Shown in pieces: positions 1 to 11,753 of a DNA stretch of 64,000 nucleotides. How positions within the stretch are numbered: position 1 is the first letter of the stretch; every line of letters starts with the position of its first letter. Source of the stretch: Prorocentrum cordatum (taxonomy: Eukaryota > Sar > Dinophyceae > Prorocentrales > Prorocentraceae); the NCBI GenBank assembly GCA_963575745.1, contig CAUYUJ010012102.1:290378-354377 (forward strand). Direction: 5' to 3'. The translations under genes and the position numbers were made by a program. Under the pieces are notes generated by a model. The model ran no database searches. It was not told the origin of the DNA and saw only the letters and a program-made list of their open reading frames with translations.

Positions 1-249
1 TGCTCATGCTCCAGCTGTTCCAAAACCTGGTGTCGCAAACTCCAAATGAAGTCGCCTGGGCCTCCTTCAGTGCCTCGATCTCCCCACTGCGAGCAGCTTT
101 GCGGTCCTTGTAATAGAAACATACAATGCCCAGGAGGAAGAAACAACGCTGCGAGCACAAGCCCAGAACAGACTCCCACCAGCCCTCTGGGCGGAGGTGG
201 ATCAGAGCGTTTCCTTTGCCAGCCGACTCTTCTTTTACTTCGGAAAAGG

Positions 250-1060
250 GTTCACCAATGTCCCCCATTGCTGACCACCATATCCCCCGCACGACTGGCA
301 GCCAACCCGGACCCATGCCGCCCTCCCCCCGCCATCCATGACAAAAAGCAATGCAGCATGCACGTTGCCTCCAAACCTGGAGCGTGCGCGGGCGCCCCGC
401 GACCACTCTGCATTGGTCTTTGATAGGGGCGGCGGGGGAGTCTCATACTGCTTGCTGCGCGCAGGCCAACCATCTCTTCCAACAGAAAGTACACAATACA
501 TGTCGCGCAATCGGGAGCATGCGCGGGCGCCCCGCGACCACTTTGCATGGCTGTTTTCAAGGATGCCTGGGTGCTAGCTATGTGTTGGGAGGGCCGGTGG
601 GGATGAGAGAGACGGATTGTGCTGTGGGCTGGAGGTGGCTTCACCACTATTTTCTATAGACAAAACACCCCCTCCCCAAGGCGACCAGCAGCCAACCAGG
701 AACAATGGACAGCCCCCCCACCATTCCTGTCAAATACAAAGTAAACACTGGGGCCAACTAGTGGGTCATGCTTGTGGTTTCCGCAAGCACGTTGCATCAT
801 TGTTGGCCAGGGGACGGCGGAAGTGGTATCATGTTGCTTGCTGCGCGCAAGACCACCATCCCTGTCAACAAAATATATAAAATACGCTTCGCGGATAAAT
901 CTGGATCATGCGCGGCAGCCCCGCGATCATCGTCCATGGGTTTTTGATAAGGACGGCGGGGGTGCTGGCACATTGTCTGCTGCGTGCAGGCCCACCAGAA
1001 ACCATGATGGCCTCCCCGCCGAAGTTGTGAGTTGGCTTTCGGTAAGGATGGTGGGGGCCG
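250..1060. repeat. degenerate tandem repeat, unit about 135 bp
   Basis: Two clear copies of a unit containing GCGCCCCGCGACCAC lie 135 bp apart (near 392 and 527). A third, GCAGCCCCGCGATCA, is near 914, about three unit lengths further on. The same segments share flanking text such as TGCTTGCTGCGCGC (near 450 and 835). The middle copies are badly eroded. Short open frames through here translate the repeat and are not genes. Confidence 0.65.
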
Positions 1061-1590
1061 ACATGTTTCCCGATGTGTGCTGTCACGTGAACGGGCGCAC
1101 GCCACACTCTCCACACGAGTGCCGCAGGATGTACACGTCCCCAGACCGACGCGCCCGCGTAATACGCCCTCAGGCCCTCGGCCACCTCCTCTGGTGAAAG
1201 AGTCAAGCCTCATCACAACCAATGCGAAGAACTATCCCGACTTCTCAGCAAACCGGCGACAAAGAAGCGTGGGAGGATAATGCATGACAGATGCCGTCCA
1301 CGGGAGCGATAGTAAATCTGGTAAGGTAACGTCGGCCAAGAAAATGGGATCGTAAGTCCATCAACCAATGCAAGCTAGAGGGGGACTGAATCGACAACGC
1401 AACCTGCTTTAGGAGGGACGGCGAAAACAAAATCACGGTCCGTGCCCTCAAACTCGATGGGCACCGAGGGTGGAGGGGAGCAACATCAAAGAGCGCGAGC
1501 CGGAGCGGCGAGTCCTCATATGTGGACGACCCCTCCAAGCAAGCTGGCGACAGATCCTGAGCAGCGCTAGGCATAATGTATGACAGCTGC
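1061..1590. other. no recognisable feature
   Basis: Single-copy-looking GC-rich sequence with no credible gene, RNA or repeat that I can identify. It ends with the left target duplication AGCTGC of element D1. Confidence 0.4.
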
Positions 1591-1746
1591 TAACCAGCCT
1601 CGAACGTATCCCTATCCCTAAGATGGGCGAGCAAAAAGCGAGGACAATCTTAGGGATAGGCCCTCAAAAACTGAGGGGATCCTTAAGATCGGCATCGAGG
1701 TGAGGTGATGTCAAACATAGGGATAGGGATATGCTCCAGGCTGGTA
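1591..1746 (+). mobile_element. element D1 (family D, TIR element)
   Basis: A 156-bp element bounded by inverted repeats: the left end TAACCAGCCTCGAACGTA continues to TATCCCTATCCCTA, and the right end is its imperfect reverse complement (TAGGGATAGGGAT then CCAGGCTGGTA). It is flanked by a 6-bp direct duplication AGCTGC (1585-1590 and 1747-1752). A second internal stem pairs CCTAAGAT with ATCTTAGG, so the strand can fold into two hairpins. It is homologous to D2 at 15672. No coding capacity. Confidence 0.8.
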
Positions 1747-1894
1747 AGCTGCGGCCGAAGCGCAGGAGAGAGCAAGCACATCACGAGAGACAACGAGGTG
1801 CGGTTGGGCGATCGACGCGCACACGCCGCAGAACGAGGCAGGGAGAAAGACAGAGACGAGAGAGAGAGAGAGAGAACAAAAAAAACAAAAAAAC

Positions 1895-2395
1895 ATCGCC
1901 CGTGCGGGTTCCCGCACCATCTCCCGTGTGGGGTCGTCCGTGTGATCTCCCACATGCGCCCCGCACGCGGCGGCGCCCGGCACCGTGCGCCGAGGAGTCG
2001 GAGCTCGCGGAGGGCAGGGGCGAGGAGCAGGAGGAGGAGGAGGAGGAGGGCGAGGAGGAGGAGGAGGAGGAGGAGGAGGAGGAGGAGGAGAAGGAGGAGG
2101 AGGAGGAGGAAGAGGAGGAGGAGGAGGAGGAGCACGGACTCCCGCGGGGCCTCCCGTGCGGCTCTCCGCGCGGCGCCCCGTGCCACCTCCCGCGGGGTCG
2201 CGCACTCGCGCACCGCCTCTCCCGCGCGGTCCGCCGCCTGGTCTCCCGCAGGGCCTCGCCCGCACGGCCTCTCCCGCGCGGGGTTCGCCCGCTCCGCCTC
2301 CCGCGGGGTCTCCCCGTGTGGTCTCCCCATGTGGTCTCCCGCATGGTCTTCCGCATGGGACCTCCCGTATGGTCGCCCGTATAGTCTAACATCAT
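1895..2395. repeat. 13-bp minisatellite interrupted by a GGA array
   Basis: Degenerate copies of a roughly 13-bp unit of the form TCTCCCGCATGG run from 1895 to 1985 and again from 2136 to 2395. A GGA array sits between the two halves. Apparent proteins on both strands here are translations of the repeat. Confidence 0.65.
2024..2133 (+). repeat. (GGA)n microsatellite
   Basis: Nearly pure GGA triplets with occasional CGA, CAG or AAG interruptions. The triplet period keeps several frames open on both strands (poly-Glu, Gly and Arg forward; poly-Leu, Pro and Ser reverse), which explains the long spurious frames between 1700 and 2700. Confidence 0.95.
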
Positions 2396-2454
2396 GCTCA
2401 TGGTCTCCGAGGTCGTTCCCCTCGTGGTCTTCGTGAAGGCCTCCGTCCCAGTAC

Positions 2455-2575
2455 TGGCCCCAAGAGGTCCCCAAGAGGCCCCCGGGAGGCTCCCAAGAGA
2501 CCCCCAAGAGGCCCCAAGAGACCCCCCAGTGGCACCCAAGATGCTCCAAGAGGCCTCGGCGAGAATGCCAAATCA
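2455..2575 (+). repeat. degenerate CCCAAGA-type repeat cloud
   Basis: Repeated variants of CCCAAGAGGCCCC spaced 12-24 bp apart. This is a small member of the repeat clouds that recur throughout the window. Confidence 0.6.
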
Positions 2576-3098
2576 TTGAGTTCACGAAGGTTTTAGCCAC
2601 ATGTTGGCCTCTGGGGGGGGGGGCACTGATTAAGATGACTCCAAGAGCGCCTGGGAGAGCCCTAAATGACCTCCAAGATGGCTCAAGATATACCAAGATG
2701 CCTCATCATGGCTTCCTCTGTGTGCTGCCCACTTGCCTCATCGAGGCAATTCCTTTGGGCATCGTTTCTGGATGGGCTGGTGGGGATCTTTTTTTTTTTA
2801 CAGCCGCAGGCGGAAGCGCCGGTGGCGGCAGGTCACGGTCGGGCTGCGGCCGTAACAAATTAGCCGGGCGCGCGCGGGGGCCGCGGATCAGGCGGCGGTG
2901 CAAGCTGCAGCCCAGGGAGTCTGAAGGGAAACGGGGCTGGTGGGGATTCGCGAAGCGTCAACATCTTATCACAGATCCGCCTCGAGGGCTTTGTCGGTGG
3001 CCCGAAGGCTCCCTTGGAGCCCCTTTGGCGGTTCCGGGCTCGTTTGACCCCCCATGCCACGCTTTGGCTCTGGTCCGGCCCCCCCGTGGGGCCGACTC
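2576..3098. other. no recognisable feature
   Basis: GC-rich sequence with a short T-run near 2790. Open frames that start here continue into the tetranucleotide tract and are not credible genes. Confidence 0.4.
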
Positions 3099-3741
3099 AT
3101 GCACACACACACACACACACACACACTACGTACGTACGTACGTACGTACGTACGTACGTGCGTGCGTGCGTGCGTGCGTACGTACTACATACATACATAC
3201 ATACATACATACATACATACATACATACATACATACATACATACATACATACATACATACATACATACATACACACATACATACATACATACGTACGTAC
3301 GTACGTACGTACGTACGTACGTACGTACGTACATACATACATACATACATACATACATACATACATGCACACATGCATGCATGCATGCATGCATGCATGC
3401 ATGCATGCATGCATGCATACATACATACATACATACATACATACATACATACATACATACACACATGCATACACACATGCATACACACAAACAACCAAAC
3501 ATGCATACATACATACATACATGCATGCATGCATGCATGCATACATACATACATATACATACACACAAACATACACACGTACACACACATACACACATAC
3601 GTACACACAGACATCCATACAGACAAACATACATACACACATACATACATAACATACATACATACATACATACATACATACATACATACATACATACATA
3701 CATACATACACGCATTCACACATACATGCATGCATACACAT
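3099..3741. repeat. compound tetranucleotide tract (AC, ACGT, ACAT, GCAT)
   Basis: About 640 bp of (AC)n, then (ACGT)n, (ACAT)n, (ACGT)n, (ACAT)n, (GCAT)n and mixed ACAT/GCAT units. Four-base units cycle through four codons with no stop on either strand (Thr-Tyr-Ile-His forward, Cys-Met-Tyr-Val reverse), so all six long frames here are artefacts. The ACGT and GCAT blocks are self-complementary and could form cruciforms. Confidence 0.97.
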
Positions 3742-4014
3742 ATTCTAGACTCGCGCGCGCGCTTCGCGCGCTTAGGCTCTAGCAATGCCTACGGATATCT
3801 CGTAGGGACACATTGCAGCGAAGTGTGAAAGTCCAGGTGACCCGAACGTATGGTCGCTTGCTGGGTTCTTCAACGCGTCGCTTCGGCGAATCCTACCCCG
3901 GGACTGGTGGAGATAGAAAGACAAATGTCCAAGTCGGGCCCCGTGGTGGACTGGGCCAGGGCCAAACCACGGTGCATCGCTGAAGGGCCACAAAATCACT
4001 TTCATCTCCGTTCC

Positions 4015-4046
<32 letters not shown>

Positions 4047-4376
4047 CTCTTCCTCCTCCTCATCCTCCTCTTCCTCCTCTTCCTCCTCCTCCTCCTCTTC
4101 CTCCTCCTTCACTCCTCCTCCTCCTCCTCCCGCTCCTCGTTGTCGTCGTCGTCCTTCTCATGCTCTCCCTCCTCCTCCTCCTCCCACGCTGGTCCCTGGA
4201 TGCATCCGGAGGTCCTTGGAGACAGGATCATCTGGAATCTCCCAGATGCTGAAGAGGGCAAACAACTTCAGACGGCGTGGTAGGCACTTCCTTCTCCTCC
4301 TCATCCTCCTTCTCCTCCTCCTTCTCCTCCTCCTCCTTCTCATAATCAGCAGCGATATCATCAACATCATCATCAA

Positions 4377-4408
<32 letters not shown>

Positions 4409-4465
4409 GCATCAGCATCAGCATCAGCATCATCATCATCATCATCATCATCGCCACTGCCACCA
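4015..4465 (+). repeat. compound triplet arrays (CTC, CTT, ATC)
   Basis: Three blocks: CTC/TTC triplets at about 4015-4185, CTC/CTT at about 4290-4345, and ATC with AGC variants at about 4346-4460. The interspersed single-copy sequence is short. Poly-Ser, poly-Leu and poly-Ile frames are artefacts. Confidence 0.93.
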
Positions 4466-4837
4466 ATATCACCGAGATCATCATCGCGGCCATCGTCATT
4501 ATCATCAGCACGCTCAATCTCTTACTTGCTCCTCCGCCTCATCAATTTCATCGAAAGCGTACGCCATCTCCATAATGAAAAACACTGCTTCGCCAGCTCC
4601 AACCCACTCACCCGCCTAACTGCCCCACCCCGACGAACAGCAGCACACACAAAACATATACCAACAACAAACACACACACACCACACATTCATATACACA
4701 TGCACACACAACACGGCTCGCACTGAAGCGGCCGGGGCGACACGGAGGGAACAATGGCGCCGACGACGACGATGACAACGAGCTGGGGGGAGGACTTTGA
4801 GAAAGTAGGAGCAGGAAAATGAGGAGGATGAGGAGGA
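4466..4837. other. no gene; short CA-rich tract
   Basis: A CA-rich stretch at about 4645-4712 is the only structure seen. The remainder is unremarkable. Confidence 0.5.
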
Positions 4838-5090
4838 AGAGGCCTCTGTGGAGCCTCTTGGGGCACGCTTGGGGCCTCCTGGGAGCTTCCTGGAGGAGTC
4901 TTCGAGGCCTCTTGGGATCTCCTTGGGTTTCTTGGTGGCTCTTGGGGGCTTCTTGGGGGACTCTTTGGCTCTCTTAGAGCGTTTATGGCCCGTCGGGCGC
5001 TGCCGCAAGTCGTCTTTGAGGCCTGTCTTCGCCGTTTTCGGGCCCACATGGAGCGCTTCGGGGCTGTCGTGGAGGCAATCTCAAGCGTGT
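4838..5090 (-). repeat. degenerate CCCAAGA-type repeat cloud, reverse orientation
   Basis: Units of the form CTTGGGGCCTCCTGGG repeat every 12-25 bp. This is the reverse complement of the unit used in the plus-oriented clouds. Confidence 0.6.
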
Positions 5091-5220
5091 TGATCATGGG
5101 CCATCTTGGCCGTCTTGGAGGCCATCTCGGCCGTTTTGGAGCGGGAACGGGTCCTGAAGCCCCGGTCCCGCCATGGAGAAATGGGGCCTGGCCCCCCCTG
5201 GGAACCTGGAACCCCGGTTA

Positions 5221-5715
5221 CAGATACACACACACATGCATGCATGCATGCATACATGCATCCATCCATCCATACATACATGCATACATACATGCACATA
5301 CATATGTACGCACGTACGTACGTACGTACGTACATACATGCATGCATGCATGCATGCAGACATAGATACATCCACCAATACATACATACGTTCATCCATC
5401 CATCCATCAATACATCCATCCATTCATGCATACATACATGCACGCATGCATGCATGTATCCATGCATGCATCCATACCTACCTACCTACCTACCTACCTA
5501 CCTACCTACATACATACATACATACATGCATACATACATGCATGCAAACATACATACATGCATACATACATCCATGCGTACACACATATACATGCACACA
5601 AACATACACGCCTACATAAACATGCATACACACAAACATATATAGAGAGAGAGATACACATGAATATTATCTAAACATACATATATACATATATACATAT
5701 ATATATACACATGTG
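5221..5715. repeat. compound tetranucleotide tract (ACAT, GCAT, CCAT, ACCT)
   Basis: About 490 bp of four-base units with a short ACGT block near 5310 and an ACCT block near 5478, ending in an ATATAC-rich tail. It has the same type and reading-frame behaviour as the tract at 3099, but it is richer in CCAT and ACCT variants. Confidence 0.96.
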
Positions 5716-5867
5716 TGTGGTCTTGGGTCTGAACACCCCTGTATGTCCTGCATGCTCTGGTTTCGCCTGCCCCTCCGACTAAGGTGGGTGCTGTTCCCGA
5801 CAGGCTCGCTTGCCTGGCGAAGCCAGCCACCCGCACCGCCCTGGCGGAATTCCCCGGGGGAAATCAC

Positions 5868-6008
5868 AAGGTACCGATACCGCTACTCCCAGGACCTCTC
5901 CTAGGGTGCTTTCTGACCAGGATTTCGAGGCGACTGAAGCGGTGTCGACGAGGGCCTCCCAGGAGGCCGAACAAAAAGGAAGACGGCAGTAGCGGTATGG
6001 GTACCCTT
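5868..6008 (+). mobile_element. element E1 (family E, TIR element)
   Basis: A 141-bp element with about 20-bp inverted ends: AAGGTACCGATACCGCTACT on the left against the reverse complement of GTAGCGGTATGGGTACCCTT on the right. Internal text (CTGACCAGGATTTCGAGGCG, and CCTCCCAGGAGGCCGAA) recurs in E2 (32110) and E3 (60395). No clear target duplication. Confidence 0.65.
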
Positions 6009-7061
6009 TCCTCCTCTGATCACCAACTCGCTTGTGCCCTGTGCTCTCTCGCTGCGGTGACGCCACGCGGCCGGCGGAGGATAAGCAGTGTGCTTGTGTG
6101 CCTACAGCTCCATCGAACAAACAAGCGCACGCGCGCTCATACTTTTCGGCGAAAGCGGCCTCGCACGCGGCGACGAGGCACTATCAATGTAAGTACAAGG
6201 CGCGGGGATGCGACCGGGCCCTCAATCATCGCTTTGGATCCCGCAGCACCTACCGCCATACAGCACATCAGGGTATGATATGCAAACGCACACACACGAA
6301 TCAGAACGGTCGTAGCGGCACCACGACGGGGGGATGGCAGGGTACGAGAGAACACGATTGGATGGGGAAACGCGGGAGAGGATTGAGGAGAGGGAGGAAT
6401 GACGAACGGGGACGGGTGTGACCAGAAGCAGGAGCAAGGCACAGGAGGGAGCAAGCAGAAGCTCAGGGGGGTGGTCGGGGGGGCACTGCTGGGCCATGCG
6501 AGCGGGTGCCGGATGGGGTCGAGATTGGCGCCTTCGTGGGAGGGAGGATCCTTGCTGTACTGCTCGACAGCCTCCAGCTCCGACGTCGTGTGCTTCAGGG
6601 TCTTCGTGTAGCTGGCTACCTGGCCCGTGGGGGGGTGTGCTTAATCCTTGAGTGCGCATGGGCAAGGGGGGAGGCGTTGGAGATAGGAGGTAAGCCGGAG
6701 GGGCACGAGGAGGAACAACATGAGGCGGGGAAGAAGGGGGGAGTGGGAGTTGGAAGCGGCCGAGGGGTCTGCACCTGTTGGGGTCCGAACGAATCCGTCA
6801 GGAGGGGGGTCCTAACCTACTCGGGGTCCTTCTGGACAACTGTTCGCCCCAGATCCGCTTTTTTGGCGGTCCTGGGGACCGTAAACGACCCCCGATGGCC
6901 GAAGAAGGCAAAATGGAGGAAACGCCAGCCGTAAGGGACGCGACGGCGCGGGGCCGGCAACGCCCCGAGCCCTGTGGACAGCGCAGCCGCGCGGGCAGGC
7001 TCTGCGACGCTGAAGAGCTGGAACTGGACCTGCGCGCCTGGTCTTCGAGGGATGCCCAATG
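6009..7061. other. no recognisable gene
   Basis: About 1 kb, G-rich from 6330 to 6780. Several overlapping frames of 60-160 codons exist on both strands with no domain, no compositional preference for one frame and no homologue that I recognise. Confidence 0.4.
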
Positions 7062-7590
<529 letters not shown>

Positions 7591-7974
7591 AGCCACCCAA
7601 CGCCTGTGCTCGATCCAGTGCCCTGGCTGACCCCCGGTTGCATTGACCCCCGTCGCGAGGCTCCCGAGGGAAGCTGGACGTCCGCCACCGGCGGTCCTCG
7701 CGGCAGGCCGGTCACTACCCCGCCGGGCGCGTCGGCGGGTCCCTCCCCGGCTATTCCTGGGCGCCTGACTGGTAGGCCTGCGCCCTCCTGGGCCTCCGGG
7801 CACAGTTTGGGCTGCGCTTAAAGAGGGGGCGCTGAATTGAAGTCGGAACTGTCCCAGGAGGAAAATTCAAACATAGTTCAACAGTAAGACGGGGACGATT
7901 TTTTGACTGCTTTTGCTGGTTGTTGTGGCATTGTTTGGATATATTGTATCTTTTCGCCCAAAATCCCTTTATCT
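7591..7974. other. no recognisable feature
   Basis: GC-rich to 7820, then a more balanced 150 bp. Nothing identified. Confidence 0.4.
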
Positions 7975-7984
7975 GGGGGACACG

Positions 7985-8298
7985 CCCGACTTAACGCCAA
8001 ATGGGGGGGAAGAAGAGTGCGCTTCTTCTCGGGCCCGAAAGGCATCCTTCTTGGGGCCCCCAAGCCTCCCTTTCTGCAGCCCTCGCTGCCCCCCCGACGC
8101 ATCGCCCCCCCATTTGAAGGGGCTCTGGGACACACAAATAAATACACACAAATAAAAAGATTCCCCATATGTTCTCACATTTTCTGGGTTTCTGTCTCCC
8201 CCCCCGCTGCCCATATTTTCCCATATGTTCTGGGGAATCGACGATGAATTGTGTCTCTGTGTTTTTTTCTCCTCCTGACCATTGCGCGGCGCCCGAGC
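7985..8298 (+). mobile_element. element G1 (family G), interrupted by A1
   Basis: Text from about 7985 to 8114 (TTCTCGGGCCCGAAAGG, TTCTTGGGGCCCC, GCAGCCCTCGCTGCCCC) aligns with G2 (8545) and G3 (52969). The right end CCATTGCGCGGCGCCCGA resumes at 8280 after element A1. The homologous right end in G2, CCATTGCGCGACGCCCGA, is uninterrupted, so A1 landed inside G1. The left limit is approximate. Confidence 0.6.
8115..8279 (+). mobile_element. element A1 (family A)
   Basis: A 165-bp element. The 5' end is TGAAGGGGCTCTGGGACACA, the 3' end is TGTTTTTTTCTCCTCCTGAC. The internal core reads CCATATGTTC, a C-run, then GGGGAATCGACGATGAATTG. It is flanked by a perfect 4-bp duplication CATT (8111-8114 and 8280-8283). 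It sits inside a G-family element, and the empty site is preserved in G2. No coding capacity. Confidence 0.9.
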
Positions 8299-8544
8299 CT
8301 CACTGGGCGTGCCCCGCCGGGCGCCTCGCTGGGTCGGGGCCCTCCTGGGGCACGCGCTCTGACCTTGCCGGGGCGGGCTTGCTGCGTCGGCGTGGGGCCT
8401 CGTGGGAGCAGCACGCCCCGCCTCGAGGCCGAGGGGGCGGCCAGGCGCGCCCCCTCCCGCAGCCTCCGCCGGGAGACGACGCCCCAGTTCCCTATAGGAC
8501 GTGGAGGGCACGGGCACGGCTGGACCTGTAGGGCAGAAGAGCAC

Positions 8545-8892
8545 CCTCGATGGGGGGGGGGCAATACATGGGGGGGGGGGGAAGGGAACAGAAAGGTGCC
8601 CTTGTCGGGCCCTAAAGGTCCCCTTCTGGGGCCCTACAGGGCCCCTGCATCTGGACGCCCGAAGTGTGCACGGAAAGAATAGGCACAACGCCGAACAACG
8701 GATCCTGCTCATTTTGAGACACAAGCCTGCCTGCTCAACAGCGGCCGCTGTTGGTTTGGGACAACATTTGATGTTGGGCATTGTATCCATTCTTTCCGTG
8801 CCCATTTCGGGCGTCCAAACTGCAGGGGCCCTGAGTGCAGCCCTCGCTCCCCCCCCCATTTATCTACCGCCCCCCATTGCGCGACGCCCGAT
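8545..8892 (+). mobile_element. element G2 (family G), interrupted by F1
   Basis: Matches to G1 and G3 include TTCTGGGGCCC, GCAGCCCTCGCTCCCCC and the right terminus ATTGCGCGACGCCCGAT. Element F1 splits it at CTGCA. The left end is eroded and placed approximately. Palindromic GGGCCCCTGCA blocks abut F1 on both sides. Confidence 0.55.
8650..8819 (+). mobile_element. element F1 (family F)
   Basis: A 170-bp element with inverted ends TCTGGACGCCCGAA and TTCGGGCGTCCAAA, plus inner inverted text CACGGAAAGAAT against ATTCTTTCCGTG. Flanked by a 5-bp duplication CTGCA (8645-8649 and 8820-8824). It carries the central palindrome CAACAGCGGCCGCTGTTG. Copies: F2 at 24004 and eroded F3 at 39060. Confidence 0.85.
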
Positions 8893-9864
8893 CGAAAACA
8901 TGGGACCCTTCCGTCGGCCGAACTGAAGAACATTCGAAGGTTCCCTCTCCCAGGATGCGCAAGGACATCCCGCAGGCACGAACACATTTCGGGCACCCTC
9001 CCCGAGCCGACCTCGATCTGATGCCTCGGTCCGCGAACTCACGGTCCCGATCCCGAAATCGCTGATTGACCGCTGGCTCGGGAATCAGCAAACCATTTCG
9101 CGGTAGGATTTGCAGTTTCCGTTGCTCCCTTCGCAAAACCCTACCCGGAATCTCTCTCCTCACAACCGCAAGGGGCCCGCGTGTTGTTTTAGCGCTCGCG
9201 CGTTCGGGATCGGGCGGCTGTTTGACGCTAGCGACCAAAGTTTTCCACACACCCGCCGCCGACTGGAATCCTGGGCTCCCCAAGCGGCGGTAATGTAGAA
9301 TCACCGTCATCTGGCTTTCTTGATATCAACATAACTATGACCAGCAAGCTAGAACTGCGTGGCCACACCCATGTCCACCTGAGCAGACTGGGGGGCCAGC
9401 TCGCATGCGCCAGTGACCCTGGCCATTGCGAGGCACCGCAGCGATTTAAGTCATGCTTCCAATCCACCTCGCACGGCGAGGTATTGAACACCGTCGGCGT
9501 CCACCTTCCGACTAGAACTGTAGCTGTGGTAGAGCCCGCGGGGCACGCGGCGCCAGAGACATTTCCTGCGAGCGGTCATCCGCTGCTCACATCTGCCTCA
9601 GAAGTTTGACTGCTCGAGCGAGCCACGCCCGACATGGGCCGCGCGCCGTGTGAAAATGTGCGGCGCGTCGCCGCTGTCACATGGCAGGCCGACAACAAAA
9701 TGGCCTTGTCTCTCCATCTCCCCGAAGCCCCAGCCCCCGCGGATACCCGAGCAATGAGACGCGGGGGGGCGGAGCTGAGACCGAGAGGCCTCAAGACAAA
9801 CGCTGCAGCGCCAGCGATTCGCTTTGAATCCCCACGCGTGCTGAAGGCGGCCAGGGTGCCCCAC
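8893..9864. other. no recognisable gene
   Basis: About 970 bp with no repeat or domain that I can identify. It may include the 3' untranslated tail of the minus-strand retrotransposon that begins at 9865, but nothing in it marks that. Confidence 0.4.
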
Positions 9865-10436
9865 TCAGGCCCGCCCATCAGGCACACGCTCCGCATCTTT
9901 TAAATCGAGCCTCGGCCAATGCATTAGCAGCGCCGCGGCCAACTTGCAAACTGCGCTTGCTATCAACAACGCTTCGTCCAACTCTTGCATCTGCTCGGCG
10001 ACAGCGACCGCGTTGTGGCGGGCCCCAGCTTTCGCGGCTTGGTCGGCTGGGATATTTCCTCTCCGAAGCCTCATCTCGCACACTGGGGCCCCCTGTTCGT
10101 CCAGTGACATGTGTGCCTTGACCGCGCTGACAATCTGGATGAGATGCGACGCTCGTTGTCCGTGCAGGAGCAAGCCCGCGCAAGGCCTCTGCTGTGCATC
10201 TGGTCACCCAGGGGTCTGTTCGCCTCTGCGCGCACATTCGCACAGTCAGTGTACATGTCACACGCGCCTTCGACGACTTTACCAGCACGCGCGCGGCAGG
10301 CCGACGTGCACCGCGCCGGTGACACGCCCCATGAACCTGACAGCCCGATCGACAACCTCATGCCCCAGGCTGCCCGATTCAGCTCGGGCACGACACATGT
10401 AGTGCAACTGCCGTCCCGGAACAACTCCCCCATCAC
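9865..10436 (-). pseudogene. RNase H domain, frameshifted
   Basis: The upstream frame (10436 to about 10170) contains GACDMYTDCANVRAEAN, an RNase H strand with an active-site Asp. The domain then continues in another frame (10173 to 9865) with LIQIVSAVKAHMSLDE and RGNIPADQAAKAGARH, the typical K-A-H and G-N-x-x-A-D-x-A-A-K signature with the last catalytic Asp. A single frameshift near 10170 separates the halves. Confidence 0.75.
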
Positions 10437-10610
10437 TAACTGCCCCTCCTCCGTGACCTCCTCCCCCCAGTGCCGCGCGGTCTTGCGCTCGGATCAGGCC
10501 TGGGTCAGAAGTCGCCGGGGCGAGGGGGGGTGGCGCGAGTCAGCAGCAGCAGATCCTGGGGCTGTCCTCATCCATGCTATTCACATACTGTTGGCGCTTC
10601 CTCGAGACGA

Positions 10611-11305
10611 TCATTGCGCGCTCCTCCGCGCGCGCCGAGCAATGCCGCCAAAGGCGATGCAAAAACGCGTCTGGCCCTCGTCGGAAAGGAGAACACTTGA
10701 CAGACTCGAGCTGGCATCCCAGGCTCCGCGCGCGCACTCGCCCAGCTGGCGTCGCAGCCGACAATGCGGATAGCCGCCTGCCCGACGGGGAAACCTACTC
10801 GAATGCAGCGCCCGCATGAGCACATCGCAAAGAATCTGGGCGCCTCCAGGACCTATTTTTGGGCCGCGACCCTCTCCAGGCTCCGAGGGGCATCTTGACG
10901 CGACACAATCTTCGGAAGCCCTGAACTCACCTCCGCGAGGACCAGATGTTCCCCGACATCGTTTCCCAGCGTGGCTCAATCTAAGAACTTTCGCAATATC
11001 CACCTAAGACACATACGCATCGCTGAACAAAGCCCCGTGATATCTCTCCAAGAAGTCGGCCCTCGCTTCATGGAGCAATTTCTCCACGACTCACGAAGCT
11101 CGACAAAGCTAAAACACCATCGGTACGCGCCTGAGTGGGCACGCCAGATCTCCTTTGCCACCGCCGCAAGCCATGTGAGCTCGTCGTCTAAGATAAGCAA
11201 GCCTTTGAACGACCTCCCTTTTACAATTGAGCCCCATGACAGAACCGGCCTGCAGGCGGACCCCATGTTGCTCCCCATCATGGACCTCGGAGCCGCGCAG
11301 AACAC
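10611..11305 (-). pseudogene. thumb/connection remnant of the retrotransposon
   Basis: Two overlapping minus-strand frames (10976-11305 and 10611-11003) link RT to RNase H. The first carries LDDELTWLAAVAKEIWRAHS; the second has no motif that I can name. Assignment rests on position and orientation only. Confidence 0.35.
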
Positions 11306-11324
11306 CAGGGATGGGGCCCGACGC

Positions 11325-11753
11325 CTAGATTGTTTTGGCGTGGTAGGTGATATCGTTTTTTTCCATGGCGCGGACCGTTCTCGTCTTGGCCTTCAGGTTG
11401 GCCGTGCGAATCTTGAACTTGGTCTCTCTGGGGGCCATCCTAACATAAGCCTTCCTCCTAGACCTGCCCGCAATGACATCGACGCCTAGATCCACCGCGC
11501 TGTTTGCCAAGGGCCCAGCGCGATCCCCCAGGAAAACGCGAAGCTGCTTAGCGACCAAGCCGCCCGAGCAGACAAGATTCCCTTGGCCAGCCTGGGGGCG
11601 GGGGATCGAGCAGCCGCGCCCGTGGACCAGCGCCTGCTCCAACTGCCTGGAACCTTCTTTGCTGCCTGATAAAACTTCACTCGGCGGCCTCGTGGAATCC
11701 AAACCCGAATTAAGCAGATGTGCAGAGCTGGGTGATGGCAGGGGGGATACCAA
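11325..11753 (-). pseudogene. RT fragment after the palm, YxDD deleted
   Basis: The frame passes from ALVHGRGCSIPRPQAGQG directly to LVCSGGLVAKQLRVFLGD and then SAVDLGVDVIAGRSRRKAYV. In related elements the G-C-S motif is followed by about 60-80 residues containing YxDD before the L-A-x-x-L segment. Here the two are fused, so the catalytic loop appears deleted. The block ends in a basic tail. Confidence 0.6.

Noticed and set aside
3014-3828. Six overlapping frames rich in Thr-Tyr-Ile-His or Cys-Met-Tyr-Val
   Set aside because: Tetranucleotide repeat tract; a four-base unit gives a four-residue repeat with no stop in any frame.
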